Source: Martinezella hainanensis
GTDB taxonomy: Bacteria; Pseudomonadota; Alphaproteobacteria; Rhizobiales; Rhizobiaceae
Assembly (NCBI RefSeq): GCF_900094555.1
Contig: NZ_FMAC01000021.1
Span: 1 to 46,220, forward strand
Reading direction: 5' to 3'
DNA length: 46,220 bases
Shown in pieces: positions 17,653-26,063 of this stretch. The notes below the pieces were generated by a model. That model had not been told where the DNA came from. It did not search any database and saw only the letters and a program-made list of their open reading frames with translations. Position numbers and translations under genes: made by a program. Position 1 is the stretch's first letter. Every line of letters begins with the position of its first letter.

Positions 17653-19389
17653 ATGTCGTTTCTTTCAAGAATCATTCTGCATAAAAGTAAAGCACACTTC
17701 TCGTCGCGTAGGCTTCGGGAAACGATCCCGAACCAGCGCCAAGCGAAGCACTTCCTACGGAGGCGTGGGCGTGTAGCAATCCTGGCCGCCGGGTTTACGA
17801 TTGTCTATGGCGTGATCGGCGCCCGGCTGGTGCAGTATGCAGTAGAAGAAAACCCTGTTTCGGGAGTGATGCCACCGCTGAATTCCGTGGCATCTCGCCC
17901 GAATATCCTTGATCGAAACGGACAGCTACTCGCTACAGATATACGTACGGTTTCGATGTATGCGGAGCCCCACAAGATGGTCGATGTTGATGAGGCAATC
18001 GAGAAACTCGCGACCGTCATACCCGACCTCGACATGAAGGACGTTTACGGCAAATTATCGGAGAAGAGATCGAGATTCACCTGGATCAAACGACAGCTCA
18101 CGCCCAGACAGCAAGGTCAAATTCTTCGCCTGGGCATACCTGGTATCGGATTCAGGCCCGAGATGCGGCGCTTTTATCCGGGTGGTTCTACAGCAGCTCA
18201 TATCCTCGGCTATGTCGACATCGACAATCGCGGCGTTGCAGGCATGGAGCGGTTCATCGACCTACAAGGTTTCTCAGATCTCTCCGCGGCGGGACTGACA
18301 TCAGGAGCCGAGTTAGAGCCCCTAACACTTTCCATCGATGTGCGGGTTCAAAACGTCGTTCACGACGTGGTGGTCGGGGCCATGAAGAACTATCGGAGCA
18401 AAGCCGCAGGTGCCGTCGTCCTGGACGTGCGGACAGGGGAGGTAATCGCCATGGCTTCCGCTCCTGATTTTGATCCGAATAATCCGGCCGCGACGGGAGC
18501 CGACGGGTGGCTGAACCGGATGTCAAACGGAACGTTTGAAATGGGGTCTACATTCAAGACATTTTCGATGGCACTTGCTCTCGATACCGGCAAGGTCACA
18601 TTGAAGGACAGTTTTGATGCAACGAAGCCGCTACGTCTCGGTGGATTCACGATCCATGATTCCCACGGCGGCATGCGTCGATGGCTAACGGTTCCCGAGA
18701 TTTTTAGGTATTCGTCGAACATCGGCACCGCAAAAATGGTCGATATGGTTGGCGCGGAGGTTCAGCGCGAATATCTCACCAAATTTGGCCTTCTCACGCG
18801 AATGCGGACTGAGCTTCCGGAGGTCAAGTCGCCGTCACAACCAAAGGTCTGGAAAAAGATCAATTCTATTACGATCTCCTTCGGCCATGGTGTTTCGACG
18901 ACACCGCTCCAAACGGCAGTGGCGGGTGCAGCTCTGGTCAACGGCGGCCTGCTCATATCACCAACCTTCCTACCCCAGAGCCGCACCGAGGCGACAGCGT
19001 CAGGAAAACGAGTTGTGAAGGCGTCGACTAGCGACGCGATCCGGTATCTTTTCAAATTGAACGGTGAGCAGGGCTCAGGTAGAAGGGCTGATGTTCCTGG
19101 CTTCCACGTCGGCGGGAAGACTGGCACCGCCGACAAAGTCGTCAATGGTCGTTACGATTCCCGCTTAAACTTCAATGCATTCCTCGCGGCCTTTCCGATT
19201 GATGATCCGCAGTACGTTGTCCTTACCTTCTGTGATGAGCCGCGCACGGGCGAGAATAACCTCACGATGGCGGCCGAAACCGCAGCGCCGATGGTGCGCA
19301 ACATTGTTAGACGAATAGCGCCCATGCTCGGGGTTGAACCGAAATTTGGCAACGGCAATATACAGTCCGCAAACGTGCAGGATTACTAG
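17653..19389 (+). CDS. FtsI/PBP2-type peptidoglycan transpeptidase
   Basis: An intact 578-aa class B penicillin-binding protein, which crosslinks septal or side-wall peptidoglycan in the periplasm. A membrane anchor lies at about residues 41-57; the pedestal domain begins SRPNILDRNGQLLATD; catalytic motifs are STFK (299-302, nucleophile Ser299), SSN (354-356) and KTG (489-491, in VGGKTGTAD). It is a close paralogue of the truncated gene just upstream, from which it is separated by about 225 bp, so the pair arose by tandem duplication. It is clearly not in a dcw cluster, so it is an extra copy, perhaps for a special growth state. Confidence 0.93.
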   Translation: MSFLSRIILHKSKAHFSSRRLRETIPNQRQAKHFLRRRGRVAILAAGFTIVYGVIGARLVQYAVEENPVSGVMPPLNSVASRPNILDRNGQLLATDIRTVSMYAEPHKMVDVDEAIEKLATVIPDLDMKDVYGKLSEKRSRFTWIKRQLTPRQQGQILRLGIPGIGFRPEMRRFYPGGSTAAHILGYVDIDNRGVAGMERFIDLQGFSDLSAAGLTSGAELEPLTLSIDVRVQNVVHDVVVGAMKNYRSKAAGAVVLDVRTGEVIAMASAPDFDPNNPAATGADGWLNRMSNGTFEMGSTFKTFSMALALDTGKVTLKDSFDATKPLRLGGFTIHDSHGGMRRWLTVPEIFRYSSNIGTAKMVDMVGAEVQREYLTKFGLLTRMRTELPEVKSPSQPKVWKKINSITISFGHGVSTTPLQTAVAGAALVNGGLLISPTFLPQSRTEATASGKRVVKASTSDAIRYLFKLNGEQGSGRRADVPGFHVGGKTGTADKVVNGRYDSRLNFNAFLAAFPIDDPQYVVLTFCDEPRTGENNLTMAAETAAPMVRNIVRRIAPMLGVEPKFGNGNIQSANVQDY

Positions 19390-19629
19390 CACTAAAAGCA
19401 AAACGCCATATTCTTCGAATGAACGACTCTTCCCCAGGCAGCTGATGCGAGTACGAAAGTTTGCTATCACGCCTTGAAGGGATCTGAACCGTTGGCGCTC
19501 ACCTTAGATAAGATAAGTCCTTGATAGAGTGAAATTTACGCTATGACACCAGCGACAAAAAGACGATTGCTAGATGTTTTGGACAACCATCGGTGCCGCG
19601 CCCTGAACCATCCGCGCCACATCTTGTAA

Positions 19630-20196
19630 TCAACTCGGCAGCGTCGATCCCAAACGCCGTTTGAAATCCCGAATGTAGGCAACCGCAAATGCCGAGTAAG
19701 GCGCCTTTGGCGATGCCAGAGCGGACATTTCATCCAGGATCCTCGATTGCAGGTGGATGAGGTTACCAATCGCCTCATTGACCTCGCCTACCCGGCGCAG
19801 TGCCTCCCCTATTCTCTTGCGTTCCGTCGAAATCCGGCTTTCGATCCTGCGCGATATATCGTCCGCTAGTCGCTTGAGAAGAAGGTACCAGCATCCTCCA
19901 AACTCCAAGGTCGCGAAATCGACTGCCGTCAAATTTACGCCGCGGTCGAATTCGGACCTCAACAGGCTAAGGTAATGCCGAAACGCATCGGCACGGGCAT
20001 CAACGAGTTGGCTCCTGTTGAGATCATACACATCGATCGTACCCCTTCCCATGACGGACATATCCTGGAGGTGTCCAGACAAATCGACGCTGAGGTGGCG
20101 GCCATAATCCTTTTCGCGGCAGGGATCGATGAGCAGCGGTGAGTCGTGGTGCTTCCACCGCCAAAGTCCCAGCTCTTCTCTTGCAAAGGCCTCCAT
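19630..20196 (-). CDS. Unknown helical protein, 188 aa
   Basis: Begins MEAFAREELGLWRWKHH and is mostly helical. The C-terminal half (RRIESRISTERKRIGEALRRVGEVNEAIGNL) looks like a coiled coil. No signal peptide, metal site or catalytic motif is evident; family not recognised. It follows the 154-aa gene by 34 bp on the same strand, so the two probably form a short operon. They may be a remnant of a larger defence or metabolic unit cut off by the exonuclease-tail repeat. Confidence 0.5.
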   Translation of the reverse strand: MEAFAREELGLWRWKHHDSPLLIDPCREKDYGRHLSVDLSGHLQDMSVMGRGTIDVYDLNRSQLVDARADAFRHYLSLLRSEFDRGVNLTAVDFATLEFGGCWYLLLKRLADDISRRIESRISTERKRIGEALRRVGEVNEAIGNLIHLQSRILDEMSALASPKAPYSAFAVAYIRDFKRRLGSTLPS

Positions 20197-20230
20197 TTCT
20201 GTGCTGCTGGGAAGCCGGCCTCGGCCTCTG

Positions 20231-20695
20231 CTAACCGGGAAACTCGATAATAAAGTTGCTTATCGCAGCGTCCCAGGCCGATATCTCACGTTCGCGGTAG
20301 CACCATGCAACCAGGTATGCGACAATCACCGGAATATCACCGATGGCTTGCTTGGCATTCGAGTTCAGCCAGTCTCGCGCCTCTTCAGCGAACGCCCACT
20401 TGGTATTATCGGCGGGATGCTGCCGGAATAAGCTCTTCCTGTCCTGTCGCTGCCGCTGGAGGCTTGAGCCGGGATACTTCTTTTCGCGCCAGCGGGTTTT
20501 CCCTTGAGCCTCTCCGAATGGCACATAGTAGGGCCTATCCGGGCTTCCCCCGACCGGCTTAAAGTATTCTTCCATGACCTGACGTTCGATCCCGCCGCCG
20601 AACTTCACGGCATCGCCAGGATCGTTGCTGATTGCTGCACCGGTCCTCGCCAACGCAAGCACACTCATTAAAGCGGGATGCGTGTGCTCGAACAT
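20231..20695 (-). CDS. Unknown protein, 154 aa
   Basis: A basic protein with GGGIERQVMEEYFKP, then PYYVPFGEAQGKTRWREKKYPG and SSLQRQRQDRKSLFRQHP, followed by a helical C-terminus. The pattern GKTRW...YPGSSLQRQR resembles the N-terminal part of some larger nuclease- or restriction-associated proteins, but I cannot name a family. It is upstream gene of the pair with 19630-20196. It starts next to the beginning of the exonuclease fragment on the opposite strand, so its promoter may be borrowed. Confidence 0.5.
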   Translation of the reverse strand: MFEHTHPALMSVLALARTGAAISNDPGDAVKFGGGIERQVMEEYFKPVGGSPDRPYYVPFGEAQGKTRWREKKYPGSSLQRQRQDRKSLFRQHPADNTKWAFAEEARDWLNSNAKQAIGDIPVIVAYLVAWCYREREISAWDAAISNFIIEFPG

Positions 20696-20702
20696 ATATC
20701 TT

Positions 20703-21077
20703 ATTAACCAGAGCGGCTACTTTCACGTCGGGCACCGCGCCGTCGACGACTGTTTCGCCCTGCTGGAGGTGCTGGCGCTCACCCGTGGTGACGCTGAGCA
20801 AACCCCCTTTGCCGAGCTATACCAAGCAAGCCAGCGTTCGCGCGTGCGCATCTTCGCGGAAAATGCACCTTTCGATCTCAAGGACGTGCTCAAGGCAAGG
20901 AGCTATCGCTGGTCTGATGGCAGCGACGGGCGTCCGAAATCATGGTGGATCGAGATCGCCGAAGAAGCCATGGACCACGAGCTTCGGTTCCTGCGAACCG
21001 AGATCTACCGCTGGCAGGATGCCGATCCGCCAGTTCAGCGGTTGACGGCATTCGACCGGTTCAAGAGCCGGAGGTAA
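20703..21077 (+). pseudogene. C-terminal part of a DnaQ-like 3'-5' exonuclease
   Basis: VGHRAVDDCFALLEVLA is the Exo III motif (HxxxxD) of DEDDh exonucleases. It is followed by a conserved rhizobial tail (FAENAPFDLKDVLKARSYRW, then WWIEI, LRTEIYRW, LTAFDRFK). The N-terminal catalytic DxE and Exo II motifs are absent: sequence before about 20703 is unrelated. The gene is therefore 5'-truncated and inactive. Its last 258 bp plus 88 bp of downstream DNA recur at the right edge of the window. Confidence 0.8.
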
Positions 21078-21165
21078 CGTCTCCACGCTGTTTCTGGGTC
21101 GCCACAATAAGCCCTCACTTCGTCGAAGAGATGTTTGTCCGGCAAAAGCGGTGGCTGAAAGTCGA
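20820..21165 (+). repeat. Direct repeat, left copy (346 bp visible)
   Basis: Matches 45875-46220 base for base with 8 substitutions and no gaps. It comprises the exonuclease tail and 88 bp beyond its stop. The right copy runs off the window, so the repeat may be longer. The left boundary coincides with a short shared GCCGAG, a plausible crossover site. Confidence 0.95.
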
Positions 21166-21291
21166 CGATCAACAAAGGTGTTACTGTCTGGAGCACCTCA
21201 GCTTGAGCCGACCAAGCCCGCCAGGTGCGTCAGTCCGTCTCGTTAAAACCCCCGCCCGCCGCGAGGCAGCATCTTCTCACTCAATAGCCCC

Positions 21292-21558
21292 ATGATCTTC
21301 GCACCAATCCCTTCCCTACTCGGCCTCATTATCCTCTTTGTCCTGCCGCTCGTCGGCGTCGTGAGCACAATTTTGCTCGTGGGCGGCGCGCTGGCGCGTT
21401 TGGCCGGCAGAAGACGATATCGCCCGCTCTCGCGGAAAGCGCTGGCATGGGTGTGGGCGTTTGCAAGCGTTAGCCGACGCGATGAGGATGTCCAGAGCGT
21501 CCCGCACGACAGTCTGCGCCTCCTTGGCGCGTTCAGCCTCCATGTTGGTGATCGGTGA
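21292..21558 (+). CDS. Possible small membrane protein, 88 aa
   Basis: Starts MIFAPIPSLLGLIILFVLPLVGV, giving one or two hydrophobic segments, then a basic arginine-rich part. Third codon positions are GC-rich, as in neighbouring genes, which favours this frame over the overlapping minus-strand frame (21316-21672). No clear SD was seen. No family recognised. Confidence 0.3.
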   Translation: MIFAPIPSLLGLIILFVLPLVGVVSTILLVGGALARLAGRRRYRPLSRKALAWVWAFASVSRRDEDVQSVPHDSLRLLGAFSLHVGDR

Positions 21559-22277
21559 AGGAAACAGATGATTTGCCGCGTCGCGGCCGCCCAAGGGCTT
21601 CAATTCTTCACGGCCGGCGGTACCTGCCTCGCCATCCTCGTGAGAGACTACGACTGTTGATTTGGATGGCAATCGGCGTGGGGTTTAGCGGCAAGCCCGT
21701 ATTACAAGCTGTCAAAATTTCGAGGATTCGCGGGGCTAGTCGGCAACGCCATTTCAAATAAACAGGATCAACCATCAGCCCTCTGTCGTCGCGAGCAGGG
21801 TAGGGCAGACGGCATAAACGCCCATTCGACTTACGATTACATATAGGACAAGAGGTGTTCTTTTCATATATGCAATCTTTGGGCGATTTTTGTTGCGTTG
21901 AAATCGGGCCCGGACAGGTCAAGGAACGCATGAACGACTTAGCGAGTGGCCTCAACCGCCGACGTTTGCAAGCTTACGGGACAGGCATCATTCTTGTCGA
22001 ACTTTTTGAGTTCGTGATGTTATTTATAGTTGCATTACAGACTCAGTTTTAGTAGCATATTCTTATATGGTGTGGCGAAGCGATCAACTCCATCCAAGAT
22101 CCAGATACTCCCTCATTGATTGTATTTTTATGACTATTTTTGGCATATCCAGGCATTCTCAATCATAGAGGCTGGAACGCTACTGCCGTCTCATTGGGTA
22201 TTCACCCTTCACCGCTGCAAGCCGCAGTTGGAACTGCGTTACTGACTGATATGCGATAGGGCCAACCTTGGATCAAT
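21559..22277. other. Gene-free stretch upstream of rhiR, with an operator-like dyad
   Basis: About 700 bp with no convincing gene. The last 250 bp are AT-richer. At 22223-22238 there is a perfect 16-bp dyad, CGCAGTT GG AACTGCG, ending 40 bp before the rhiR ATG. Its size and place suit a lux-type box or another dimeric regulator site acting on rhiR. Sequence alone does not say which protein binds. Confidence 0.5.
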
Positions 22278-23036
22278 ATGACGGAGCTGGCGGTGGACGT
22301 AGAGTTCTCAACAATTTCGAACGTGATGTTCGACTTTTTGACAGAGACATCTAGCGCTCAGGACAAGGATAAAGTGTTGTCATCTTTGGGCAAGATTTCT
22401 GGACATTTCGGCTTCAACTGCTTTGCAATTTCCGGAATACCATTGCCGAACGAGCGCATCGACCCCTACTTTGTGTTAAGCGGCTGGCCGGTGGAGTGGT
22501 TTGATCGCTATCTGGAAAACAATTACGTACACATCGACCCAGTGATCCATTTTAGCAAAACCCGCGACAGAGAATTCATCTGGTCGGAATTACTGCGGGA
22601 TCAGAAGCTCGATCGCCATAACCGTCGTGTCATGAACGAGGCCAGTGAATTCAAGATGGTCGATGGCTTCAGCATTCCCTTGCACACCGCGACCGGATTT
22701 CAGTCGATAGTTAGCTTTGCAGCAGAAAGGGTAGATCTCTCCACCTCTGCTCGAAGAGTTCTGTATGTCATATCAGCTTACGCACATAGCTTGCTCCGCG
22801 AGCAAATTGCGAAAGAAGCAAAGCAGAAGACCAAGGACTCGCCGAGGATCACGCCGCGAGAACGCGAGATCATTCAGTGGTGCGCCGCAGGTAAGACCGC
22901 CATAGAGACCGCCAATATTCTAGGACGGTCGCATCGGACAATCCAAAACGAGATATTCAATATTCAGAGAAAACTTGATGTTGTGAATACCCCCCAGATG
23001 GTTGCCGAGAGCTTTCGGCTACGAATACTGCGCTGA
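22278..23036 (+). CDS. rhiR: LuxR-type quorum-sensing regulator, RhiR-like
   Basis: A 252-aa acyl-homoserine-lactone receptor and transcription factor. The N-terminal autoinducer domain has the conserved WxxxY (W74, Y78), DP (87-88) and W102, plus GFSIPLHTATGF. The C-terminal GerE-type helix-turn-helix starts ITPREREIIQWCAAGKT and continues ETANILGRSHRTIQ. The symbol rests on context: this gene, three leftward genes matching RhiC, RhiB and RhiA, and a rightward LuxI-type gene reproduce the known rhi locus of R. leguminosarum, where RhiR with RhiI-made short-chain AHLs activates rhiABC. A different LuxR subgroup is possible, but the domain call is secure. Confidence 0.85.
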   Translation: MTELAVDVEFSTISNVMFDFLTETSSAQDKDKVLSSLGKISGHFGFNCFAISGIPLPNERIDPYFVLSGWPVEWFDRYLENNYVHIDPVIHFSKTRDREFIWSELLRDQKLDRHNRRVMNEASEFKMVDGFSIPLHTATGFQSIVSFAAERVDLSTSARRVLYVISAYAHSLLREQIAKEAKQKTKDSPRITPREREIIQWCAAGKTAIETANILGRSHRTIQNEIFNIQRKLDVVNTPQMVAESFRLRILR

Positions 23037-23106
23037 ACTTGGTTGTCTAATGTTCCTGTCGATTCATCTCCATCCCAGCACAGGGTGAAGCACGTCATTG
23101 TCCTAG

Positions 23107-23277
23107 CAAGCCGAAGTAGACGTCACGGTCATCGCTCGCGATTGGCGATATGGATTACCCGCTCAAGGCGGGAGATTCCTCAATGCGGCCGAATGGGAGT
23201 GGTGCGAGGCACCCAACCTGATGCGCAAATCGACAGGCTCGTTCCTCACAGGTGAAAGACTAGAAGTCCTCCTGTGA
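23107..23277 (+). pseudogene. C-terminal fragment of an unrecognised protein
   Basis: An open reading without a start gives AEVDVTVIARDWRYGLPAQG followed by a WEWCEAPNLMRKSTGSFL stretch and a stop. It looks like a real protein end but belongs to no family I can name. It lies in the 600-bp stretch between rhiR and rhiC, where I see no complete gene, and suggests past insertion or deletion there. Confidence 0.35.
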
Positions 23278-23646
23278 TCCCCAAAACACCACCGGCTCAA
23301 GACGCAAAGTCCGAGGCGACCACAAAGCTCGCGCTCACCATAGCCACCGCATCAGACGAAGCGATGGCCGGAAACTTTGTCATCGAAGAAGGCTCCGGAT
23401 ACGAAAGTCGCGAAGACAGCCCACAAAGCGAGATCGACCACCCTTTCGATGCGCGTCATCACGTCGACGAGGGTCTTCTTCTCCCCCGTCGACGTCGACA
23501 CGAAGCTGGTGTGAGGCTTGAATCTTGCCCCGGCCACCGGCGACCTCAAGTTCTCTCCAGCCCAGGGTCAGAGGCCATCCACAAAGTCAACCGGATTGTT
23601 GTTCCCTTGAATGCGACCGCCGGCGCATGGCTCTATCAGGCATCGT

Positions 23647-24099
23647 TCACCGCCAGACAGCGCCGCCGAATTGGCCAGTCGCGTCCTTCGGCGTGATCCC
23701 CGAGAGATCGCAATGATTGGGGTTGTCTGGGACCGAAGCTTGCAGCACCCGCGCGCTTTTCACCGGCGCCTTGATGACGCAATAGGCGTTGAAGCGCGCA
23801 GGCAGTCCTGGCAGCGTGGTGGCGAGATTTCCACTTGGCTTGCAGTTAACGCTCGCTCCGAGCATGCGGCCGGATGGATCCACCGGCTCGCCGCTGAAGT
23901 CGCAAGTCTTGCCGGTTGACGTTCCAGGCGCACCAACAGGGCCAGACAGTGTGACCCCGCGAATAACCACGCCGGTGTCCACAGGTGTTACGCCGGCCTT
24001 GGCCTTGTGATGCTCCTCGGCCGTAGCAGTCTGTGCCGCGGTCAGCATCAGCGCGAAAGCGGAGAAGCGTCCGAACATTCGTATTGTCATAATCATCAT
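23647..24099 (-). CDS. rhiC: RhiC-like exported protein
   Basis: Third gene of the rhiABC-like operon. The start MMIMTIRMFGRFSAFALML is a signal peptide with probable cleavage after ATA in TATAEEHH, so the mature protein of about 125 aa is periplasmic or secreted. Four cysteines (CDFSG, NCKPSG, YCVIKAP, HCDLSG) could form two disulfides. The ATG at 24099 follows GAGGAGAAAA, an excellent SD; the open frame begins upstream at 24195, but those residues lack signal-peptide character. Biochemical role is unknown in the literature as I know it. It is 92 bp downstream of rhiB. Confidence 0.65.
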   Translation of the reverse strand: MMIMTIRMFGRFSAFALMLTAAQTATAEEHHKAKAGVTPVDTGVVIRGVTLSGPVGAPGTSTGKTCDFSGEPVDPSGRMLGASVNCKPSGNLATTLPGLPARFNAYCVIKAPVKSARVLQASVPDNPNHCDLSGITPKDATGQFGGAVWR

Positions 24100-24191
24100 A
24101 TTTTCTCCTCTTGATGAACCGTTCAGATGCAATCGCCAAATCCGCTGCGCAGTCTTTAAGGAAGAGGGCCGACGAGATTGCCTCCCTTGTG

Positions 24192-24905
24192 TCATCGAAA
24201 CTTGATGAGGTAATTGACCGCGATGTTCTTCGGACGCGTTTCCGAAGACGCGCGCGCGGGGGTCTCTGGCGAACCTGTCTGCTTGCTCGAAATGGATGTG
24301 CCCGCAGCGTTGCCCTGCTGCGAAATACCCGCCGGCGTCGTCACGTCATAGGGGTGCGTATGGACCTGCATGGCATCGCATTGGAGCGAGCCGACGACAT
24401 TTGCGACATTATTGCCGGTCGGATCCGACCGCTGCTTCGCATCCGGGTCCATGCCGGCACCAGCATCAAATCCGCGCAGGAATAGACCGCGATAGTCCGG
24501 TATGCGGAATTCCAGATCGCGACCCGCATTTCGTTCGCCATAGAGTCCGCCAAGAACGGCATAGAGCTCCGGGTAAGAAATAGCCGCCAGATACCGCCCG
24601 TCGCAGAGCATCCAACCTTGGGCCTCAACATGGCTAAGAGGCGCGTCGGCCTTTGTTCCCGGTACTGCGCCTGAGCTAGCGCAGGCCGCGTTTGCCCAGA
24701 TTGTGTTGGGCGAGCCCGAGACAGGATCGACCTGGCCCGCAAAAGGGCACACTGCACCGATGGGAGGTCCTGCGAACATTACCCGCGTCCTTTGATGAAG
24801 ATAAATCATAGGAAGTGGGGCGCCTTGGCCATGCTTGCCTTTGCCAGCAAGGCCAGGCGCTCCCTTTCCCGTGGCTCCGGCTATCAGCGTCGGAGCAAGC
24901 GTCAA
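24192..24905 (-). CDS. rhiB: RhiB-like phage tail-collar domain protein
   Basis: The central part is a tail-collar domain: GWMLCDGRYLAAISYPELYA, LGGLYGERNAG, FRIPDYRGLFLRGFD, then AMQVHTHPYD and the closing ETRPKNIAVNYLIKFR. This fold is also found in secreted bacterial proteins such as microcystin-dependent MdpB. Preceding residues include a short collagen-like Gly-rich run (GKGAPGLAGKGKHGQGAP). The frame opens with TTG at 24905, 11 bp after the rhiA stop; the first internal ATG is at 24809, and which is used is uncertain. No signal peptide. Position between rhiA and rhiC makes it rhiB. Confidence 0.75.
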   Translation of the reverse strand: MTLAPTLIAGATGKGAPGLAGKGKHGQGAPLPMIYLHQRTRVMFAGPPIGAVCPFAGQVDPVSGSPNTIWANAACASSGAVPGTKADAPLSHVEAQGWMLCDGRYLAAISYPELYAVLGGLYGERNAGRDLEFRIPDYRGLFLRGFDAGAGMDPDAKQRSDPTGNNVANVVGSLQCDAMQVHTHPYDVTTPAGISQQGNAAGTSISSKQTGSPETPARASSETRPKNIAVNYLIKFR

Positions 24906-24916
24906 CGACCCAGTCG

Positions 24917-25612
24917 TCAGGCCGGGTTGACGGTCCAGCTATTGTCTTCCTGCAGAGTGCCCACCAGATTGTAGACGGCTGACGGGAATTTCGCCTCGTT
25001 GGTCTGGGTAATCGTGTCGATGCTGAGAACCGTGCCGATGCTCACGTTCGTTCCCGCAGCGATCCAGTAGCTCGGCGTCGGTGTGAAGGTGTGTGTCAGG
25101 TTCGTACCCGCCTGAACGACGTAGGTGCCCGTCCCGGACATGCCGATCCCGACCGAGAAGCGACTATTTGGGACGTTTGCCGCGTCCTTGATCACCAGCG
25201 AACCGGCTGGATCACCCCTGACCGGATTGCTGAATCCGGGGCCGCCGTCCAAGGAAAACGTGGTCGTGTTCGCGCCGCTGGGGCTGCCGTCCTGAACCCC
25301 GGACGCCAGAAATTCCACGCCGGGAATCAGCTGCCCGGTGTCGCTCCAGACGAAATTGTAGTCGATTTCCCAAGTGAATTTGATCTGATTGCCGACCCGG
25401 ATTTGATACGGCGAGCAAAACCAGGCCAAGGAGAAGACGTCGGCGACCTGTTGCGGCATCTTCTGATAGACGTAGAAGGTCCACGGCTGGGCCGACTGGT
25501 TCTTGAGCAACAGCGAATACTGGGTCCCCTGTGTGAGCGCCGCGCTTGCCGACTGCGAAGCACGTGCATGATCAGTGATTTCCTTGTTTGCATAGCTGAT
25601 GTGCAAGGTCAT
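24917..25612 (-). CDS. rhiA: RhiA-like rhizosphere-expressed protein
   Basis: 231 aa starting MTLHISYANKEITDHARAS, with LKNQSAQPWTFYVYQKMPQ, a predominantly beta-strand body and the end DNSWTVNP. I recognise it as RhiA type from its beginning, its size and its place: first gene of a three-gene operon divergent from a luxI gene and near a luxR gene. RhiA is an abundant quorum-regulated protein of rhizosphere-grown R. leguminosarum; its molecular function is unknown. The ATG follows AAGGGAGAA, a strong SD, in keeping with high expression. A 23-bp dyad lies 81-103 bp upstream. Confidence 0.75.
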   Translation of the reverse strand: MTLHISYANKEITDHARASQSASAALTQGTQYSLLLKNQSAQPWTFYVYQKMPQQVADVFSLAWFCSPYQIRVGNQIKFTWEIDYNFVWSDTGQLIPGVEFLASGVQDGSPSGANTTTFSLDGGPGFSNPVRGDPAGSLVIKDAANVPNSRFSVGIGMSGTGTYVVQAGTNLTHTFTPTPSYWIAAGTNVSIGTVLSIDTITQTNEAKFPSAVYNLVGTLQEDNSWTVNPA

Positions 25613-25692
25613 TTGGTTCTCCCTTTCTAGGTGAATATTTTGACGTTGGGTTGATCCAATTAACTGCAGCTAGTTGAGATTGGTGAGCCACG

Positions 25693-25715
25693 AGAACTCA
25701 AGCGTATCGAGTTCT
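25693..25715. promoter_or_regulatory. Inverted repeat AGAACTC-N9-GAGTTCT (candidate RhiR box)
   Basis: A dyad with two perfect 7-bp arms in the 450-bp rhiA-rhiI intergenic region, 81 bp before rhiA. Its spacing allows placement just upstream of a rhiA -35 element. A weaker dyad GGAA-N7-TTCC lies near 25991, closer to rhiI. LuxR-type boxes are usually about 18-20 bp, so this 23-bp element may instead belong to another dimeric regulator. Confidence 0.45.
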
Positions 25716-26063
25716 TGTTCACCCGCAGCTGCCATCCATCTGCTATCGTCTTTGACCGGCTAGGTAAATGAGTAGATATACTCTGTCATGGAGCGTAGCC
25801 ATTGCCGGCATACAGGGAGTGCTTTGCCAATAAGTTGGACCGATGGATATCGATGGCGGAATCGATCATATGATTGCAAGCGTGTATAGGCCTTATCGTC
25901 AATCTGGATAGCGCGGTGCTGGTCATAAACATTCATGGAAAGCAGGGCCTCTGGATAGAGCGATCCTGTCGCGCTATACCTTCGATCTGCTGGAACTAGG
26001 TATTCCTACTCATTTTTGAGAACAGGAAGATCATGCATACTGATCCCGAGGGCAGGTAGAGCG

